From NCBI GenBank assembly GCA_003506275.1, contig DOBD01000287.1, positions 1,069-10,616 on the forward strand: DNA of 9,548 nucleotides. The letters run 5' to 3'. Source of the stretch: Bacteroidales bacterium (lineage in GTDB: Bacteria > Bacteroidota > Bacteroidia > Bacteroidales > UBA1402). The notes beneath the pieces are model-generated. The model was given only the letters and a program-made list of their open reading frames with translations, did no database searches and was not told the origin of the DNA. Every line of letters starts with the position of its first letter. Within the stretch, counting starts at the first letter, position 1. Of the stretch, positions 7,481-9,548 are shown one piece after another. The position numbers were made by a program, and so were the translations under genes.

Positions 7481-8620
7481 TTAGAAGGATCGATACACTT
7501 CGCAAGCGGCCAGTAACCACGCTCCTGTTCCGAAATTGGAGGAAGAGGTGGCGCTGACCGTGGTCTTTGGACTGGCGTTTTCGCCGATGGGTTGCACATA
7601 CCCGATGGTGTTATCTTTCTGCAAGGCTGTTTTTGACAGGTATTTCCAGGCTTTTTTAGCCATGGGCAGGTAGTCCTTTTCGGAGAGGAGGCCATGGTTC
7701 ATACCCCAATACAACCCGTAGGTAAAGAACGCGGTTCCACTGGTCTCAGGACCGGGAGCATGAGCGGGGTCCAGGAGGGTGCGGGTCCAGTAGCCTTCAG
7801 CTTGCTGCGTTTTTTTCAAGGCCTTGGACATGCTAAGGAATCGTTCGGTGAACAAAGGGCGCAAGGGACTGTCAGCCGGCAGGTCCGTCAAAATTTTTGC
7901 GAACGCGGCGTAAACCCATCCATTACCTCTTGACCAAAAATTCTTCAGACCATTGATGGTCGGTTCTTTTGGGAAAACGTATTTACCATCCCTGTAATAC
8001 AGTCCAACCTCCTCATCGTACATCAACTCATCAGCATATCGGAAATACTCACCCAGTTTGTCCAGGTAGCGTTGGTCACCGGTGAGGTTGTAGAGTTTGG
8101 TCATGACAGGCATAACCATATAGAGTCCGTCAGCCCACCACCAGTAATCATTGCGGGTTGTAGTCATCTGATAGCTCATCACCCCTTTGGCTCTGGCTAC
8201 CTTGGTCTCGTCTTTCACCTTGTCCAGGTTGTATAAATCGATGTAGGTCTGAAAACAGATCTGCCAGTCACCAAACAAAACATGCAACGGCGTTTCACCG
8301 TAAGACAGACGCCACCCGGCCGTATCGTTGGATGTGGCACCCATCCACTGGTTGTGTTTGGCCCAGTTTTCGGAGTACTGCCTGTAGGGTTCGTGTTTGG
8401 TTAATTGATAGACTTCCATATTGCCCGTGTGGTAAGCGGCGTTGTCCCAAAAGGCGTTGACGGTGTAAGGCTTGGTGGCCTGCCATGCGTCATTGACACC
8501 CATAATCAGGTTTAATACCTGTTTTTTCTTGAGACAGGTGAAGCCCATGGCTTGGGGCATGGAACTAATGGAAAACAGGGTAATAAACAGAATGATGGCG
8601 TTGAGTTTAATACGTTGCAT
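7481..8620 (-). CDS. GH105 family unsaturated glycuronyl/rhamnogalacturonyl hydrolase
   Basis: This 379-residue protein has a signal peptide-like start (MQRIKLNAIILFITLFSISS, cut near residue 26) and an alpha/alpha-barrel domain of the GH88/GH105 type. Supporting motifs are WRLSYGETPLHVLFGDWQI (about 103-121), DYWWWADGLYMVMPVM with D164 as the likely catalytic Asp, NFWSRGNGWVYAAFA (227-241), and ETSGTAFFTYGLYWGM (292-307). Enzymes of this family remove the 4,5-unsaturated uronic acid left at the non-reducing end after a polysaccharide lyase cuts. Unsaturated galacturonic acid from rhamnogalacturonan, or unsaturated glucuronic acid from arabinogalactan, are both possible. The neighbouring galactanase-like GH43 favours the second, as inference. 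Length is normal, and no lyase is seen in the window. Confidence 0.9.
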   Translation of the reverse strand: MQRIKLNAIILFITLFSISSMPQAMGFTCLKKKQVLNLIMGVNDAWQATKPYTVNAFWDNAAYHTGNMEVYQLTKHEPYRQYSENWAKHNQWMGATSNDTAGWRLSYGETPLHVLFGDWQICFQTYIDLYNLDKVKDETKVARAKGVMSYQMTTTRNDYWWWADGLYMVMPVMTKLYNLTGDQRYLDKLGEYFRYADELMYDEEVGLYYRDGKYVFPKEPTINGLKNFWSRGNGWVYAAFAKILTDLPADSPLRPLFTERFLSMSKALKKTQQAEGYWTRTLLDPAHAPGPETSGTAFFTYGLYWGMNHGLLSEKDYLPMAKKAWKYLSKTALQKDNTIGYVQPIGENASPKTTVSATSSSNFGTGAWLLAACEVYRSF

Positions 8621-8658
8621 GAGCCTGGGCGTTAGGTGAACAAATCAGTTGTACGATA

Positions 8659-8694
8659 CAAACATACGAAGTAAGCAGTAGACTAAGGGCCAAA
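8659..8694 (-). promoter_or_regulatory. candidate Bacteroidota promoter for the GH105 gene
   Basis: Read on the minus strand, TATGTTTG at 8666-8659 fits TAnnTTTG, and TTTG at 8694-8691 may be the -33 box. The spacing is 24 bases, as long as in the GH43 candidate. The -7 box would give a leader of about 30 bases before the GH105 start. Confidence 0.4.
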
Positions 8695-8705
8695 TATGTG
8701 TCAGA

Positions 8706-8726
8706 TAGGTGTAAAAAATACACCTA
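8706..8726. repeat. perfect 8-bp inverted repeat upstream of the GH105 promoter
   Basis: TAGGTGTA at 8706-8713 and TACACCTA at 8719-8726 are exact reverse complements across five A residues. The element lies 11 bases beyond the candidate -33 box, where activators usually bind. It could be an operator for a dimeric regulator. A transcribed hairpin is possible, but no T-run follows it on either strand. Confidence 0.5.
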
Positions 8727-8744
8727 AGAACCCTTAATGGGTGC

Positions 8745-8781
8745 TAAAAAAAGAGGGAGGGCCCGGATGGACCCTCCCTCT
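8745..8781 (-). terminator. intrinsic terminator of the minus-strand sorting-domain gene
   Basis: AGAGGGAGGG at 8752-8761 pairs perfectly with CCCTCCCTCT at 8772-8781 over a 10-base loop. Read on the minus strand, the GC-rich 10-bp stem is followed at once by a run of T residues (8752-8746). It lies 23 bases after the stop of the type IX sorting-domain frame and ends that transcript before the GH105 promoter. Confidence 0.9.
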
Positions 8782-8803
8782 CAGGAGTTGTCAGGTAATC
8801 CGG

Positions 8804-9004
8804 TTATTTCTTGATTACCTTGGATGTGAACGATTTACCATTGGTTTCTACCTGCAGCAAGTAGAGACCCTTGTCGTAGGTTGACAGGTCGATGCTCATC
8901 GTGGCTTGTTCAGCCTTACCAACGAACAACTGCTTTCCGGTCAGGTTGTAAATCCTTACAAGGGAGGATTCGTCCAAACCGTTGATGTTCAAGCGGTCGC
9001 TGGT
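8804..9004 (-). pseudogene. type IX secretion C-terminal sorting domain, 5'-truncated gene remnant
   Basis: Only the last 67 codons of a minus-strand gene are present. They read TSDRLNINGLDESSLVRIYN, then TGKQLFVGK, a stretch ending IDLSTYDKGLYLLQV, and finally NGKSFTSKVIKK before TAA. This is the typical type A sorting domain that directs large secreted proteins through the Bacteroidota type IX system. Such a domain normally ends a protein of several hundred residues, but the frame hits a stop (TAA, 9007-9005) directly upstream of the first recognisable residues. A TTG at 8992 could serve as a start, but a free 62-residue sorting domain without signal peptide or cargo makes little sense. Another gene fragment begins at the same point, so I read this as the tail of a broken or misjoined gene. 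A strong terminator follows. Confidence 0.82.
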
Positions 9005-9006
9005 TT
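8999..9006. other. breakpoint joining two truncated genes head to head
   Basis: Recognisable sorting-domain sequence on the minus strand ends at about 9004. Recognisable GH43 sequence on the plus strand starts at 9001-9004. Neither has room for a start or promoter. An inversion, recombination or assembly join must lie within a few bases of here. Confidence 0.7.
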
Positions 9007-9548
9007 ACGGCCAACAAGAAAATCGGCGTTGCTGTGGCCGATGACCCCACCGGGCCCTTTGTTGACCTGGGCAAACCATTGATTGACTTCAAACCCGATG
9101 GTATCAACAGAGGTCAGGAAATTGATCCCGATGTCTTCATCGATCCAGTATCCGGTAAAGGCTATCTCTACTGGGGGAACGGTTACATGGCCGCAGCAGA
9201 ACTGAGCGATGACATGATGTCCATCAAGAAGAATACGTTGACCATCCTGACACCGGATCGAACCTTCAGAGAGGGAGCCTATGTGATTTACCGCAAAGGA
9301 GTCTATTATTTTATGTGGTCGGAAGATGACACCGGCAGCCCCAATTACAAAGTGCGTTATGGCACATCAACGTCTCCTATGGGACCCATTCAGGTACCGA
9401 AAGACAACATTGTGATTGCCAAAGATGAGGCTAAGGGCATTCTGGGTACTGGTCATCATTCCGTCGTACAACGTCCAGGAACCGATGAATGGTACATCGT
9501 TTACCACCGCATCAACAAGAACTATCTGGATAAAGACAAAGGTCCGGG
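9001..9548 (+). CDS. GH43 family glycoside hydrolase, internal fragment
   Basis: An open frame of 182 codons runs off the window's right edge. It begins WFTANKKIGVAVADDPTGPF, a second-blade motif of GH43 propellers. It continues with EIDPDVFIDPVSGKGYLYWG, where D42 of the fragment is the likely pKa-modulating Asp, FREGAYVIYRKGVYYFMWS with E91 as the likely general acid, and GTGHHSVVQ with the His that commonly sits at the propeller centre. WYIVYHRIN closes the visible part. The first blade, catalytic-base Asp, signal peptide and start codon are all missing, and a TGA lies upstream at 8983-8985. It differs clearly from the GH43 protein at 6328 and belongs to another subfamily, probably an arabinan- or galactan-side-chain enzyme, though I cannot name the substrate. 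Confidence 0.82.

Noticed and set aside
7444..7500. Bidirectional terminator between GH43 and GH105
   Set aside because: The only pairing, around AAAGCGA and TCGTTTT, is mismatched and weak and lacks a clear stem with T-run.
8730..8742. Small hairpin ACCC-TTAAT-GGGT
   Set aside because: A 4-bp stem is too short to call, although it lies between the terminator and the larger inverted repeat.
8976..9006. Recombinase-type inverted repeat AAACC...GGTTT at the junction
   Set aside because: Five base pairs over a 21-base gap is expected by chance, and the partner site needed for an inversion is not in the window.

Overview
The window looks like a chromosomal segment of a member of the Bacteroidota, most likely an anaerobic polysaccharide degrader of the Bacteroidales or a close relative. 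The evidence is the F-type ATP synthase gene order (atpD-atpC-membrane protein-atpB-E-F-H-A-G), a very short epsilon subunit, an a subunit with a signal peptide and a long N-terminal extension, promoter-like TAnnTTTG boxes, and a type IX secretion C-terminal sorting domain. Genus cannot be told from the sequence alone.

Positions 1-5803 hold the end of atpD and then a complete run of ATP synthase genes on the plus strand, with small or no gaps: atpC (epsilon), a four-helix membrane protein at the atpI position, atpB (a), atpE (c), atpF (b), atpH (delta), atpA (alpha) and atpG (gamma). Together they encode a proton-coupled F1Fo ATP synthase. The c subunit lacks the sodium-site residues, and the a subunit has the swapped His/Glu pair known from other ATP synthases. 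The striking defect is an in-frame TAG in atpA at 4079-4081, at a normally conserved Leu, with the reading frame intact on both sides.

Positions 5812-6249 encode a small exported cupin directly behind atpG. From 6328 the content changes to secreted carbohydrate-active enzymes. There is a GH43 protein resembling exo-beta-1,3-galactanases (6328-7443, plus) and a convergent GH105 unsaturated glycuronyl hydrolase (7481-8620, minus). Each has a candidate Bacteroidota promoter, and a repeat lies within or beside it. Together they point to breakdown of arabinogalactan-type or pectic side chains, but no SusC/SusD pair or regulator is visible.

Positions 8804-9004 carry only the last 67 codons of a minus-strand gene, a type IX secretion sorting domain followed by a very good intrinsic terminator. 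From about 9001 to the end runs a plus-strand GH43 fragment that lacks its start. The two truncated reading frames meet head to head within a few bases, which marks a rearrangement breakpoint or an assembly join.

I found no clearly new biological system. The best leads are the atpA amber codon and the junction near 9000.
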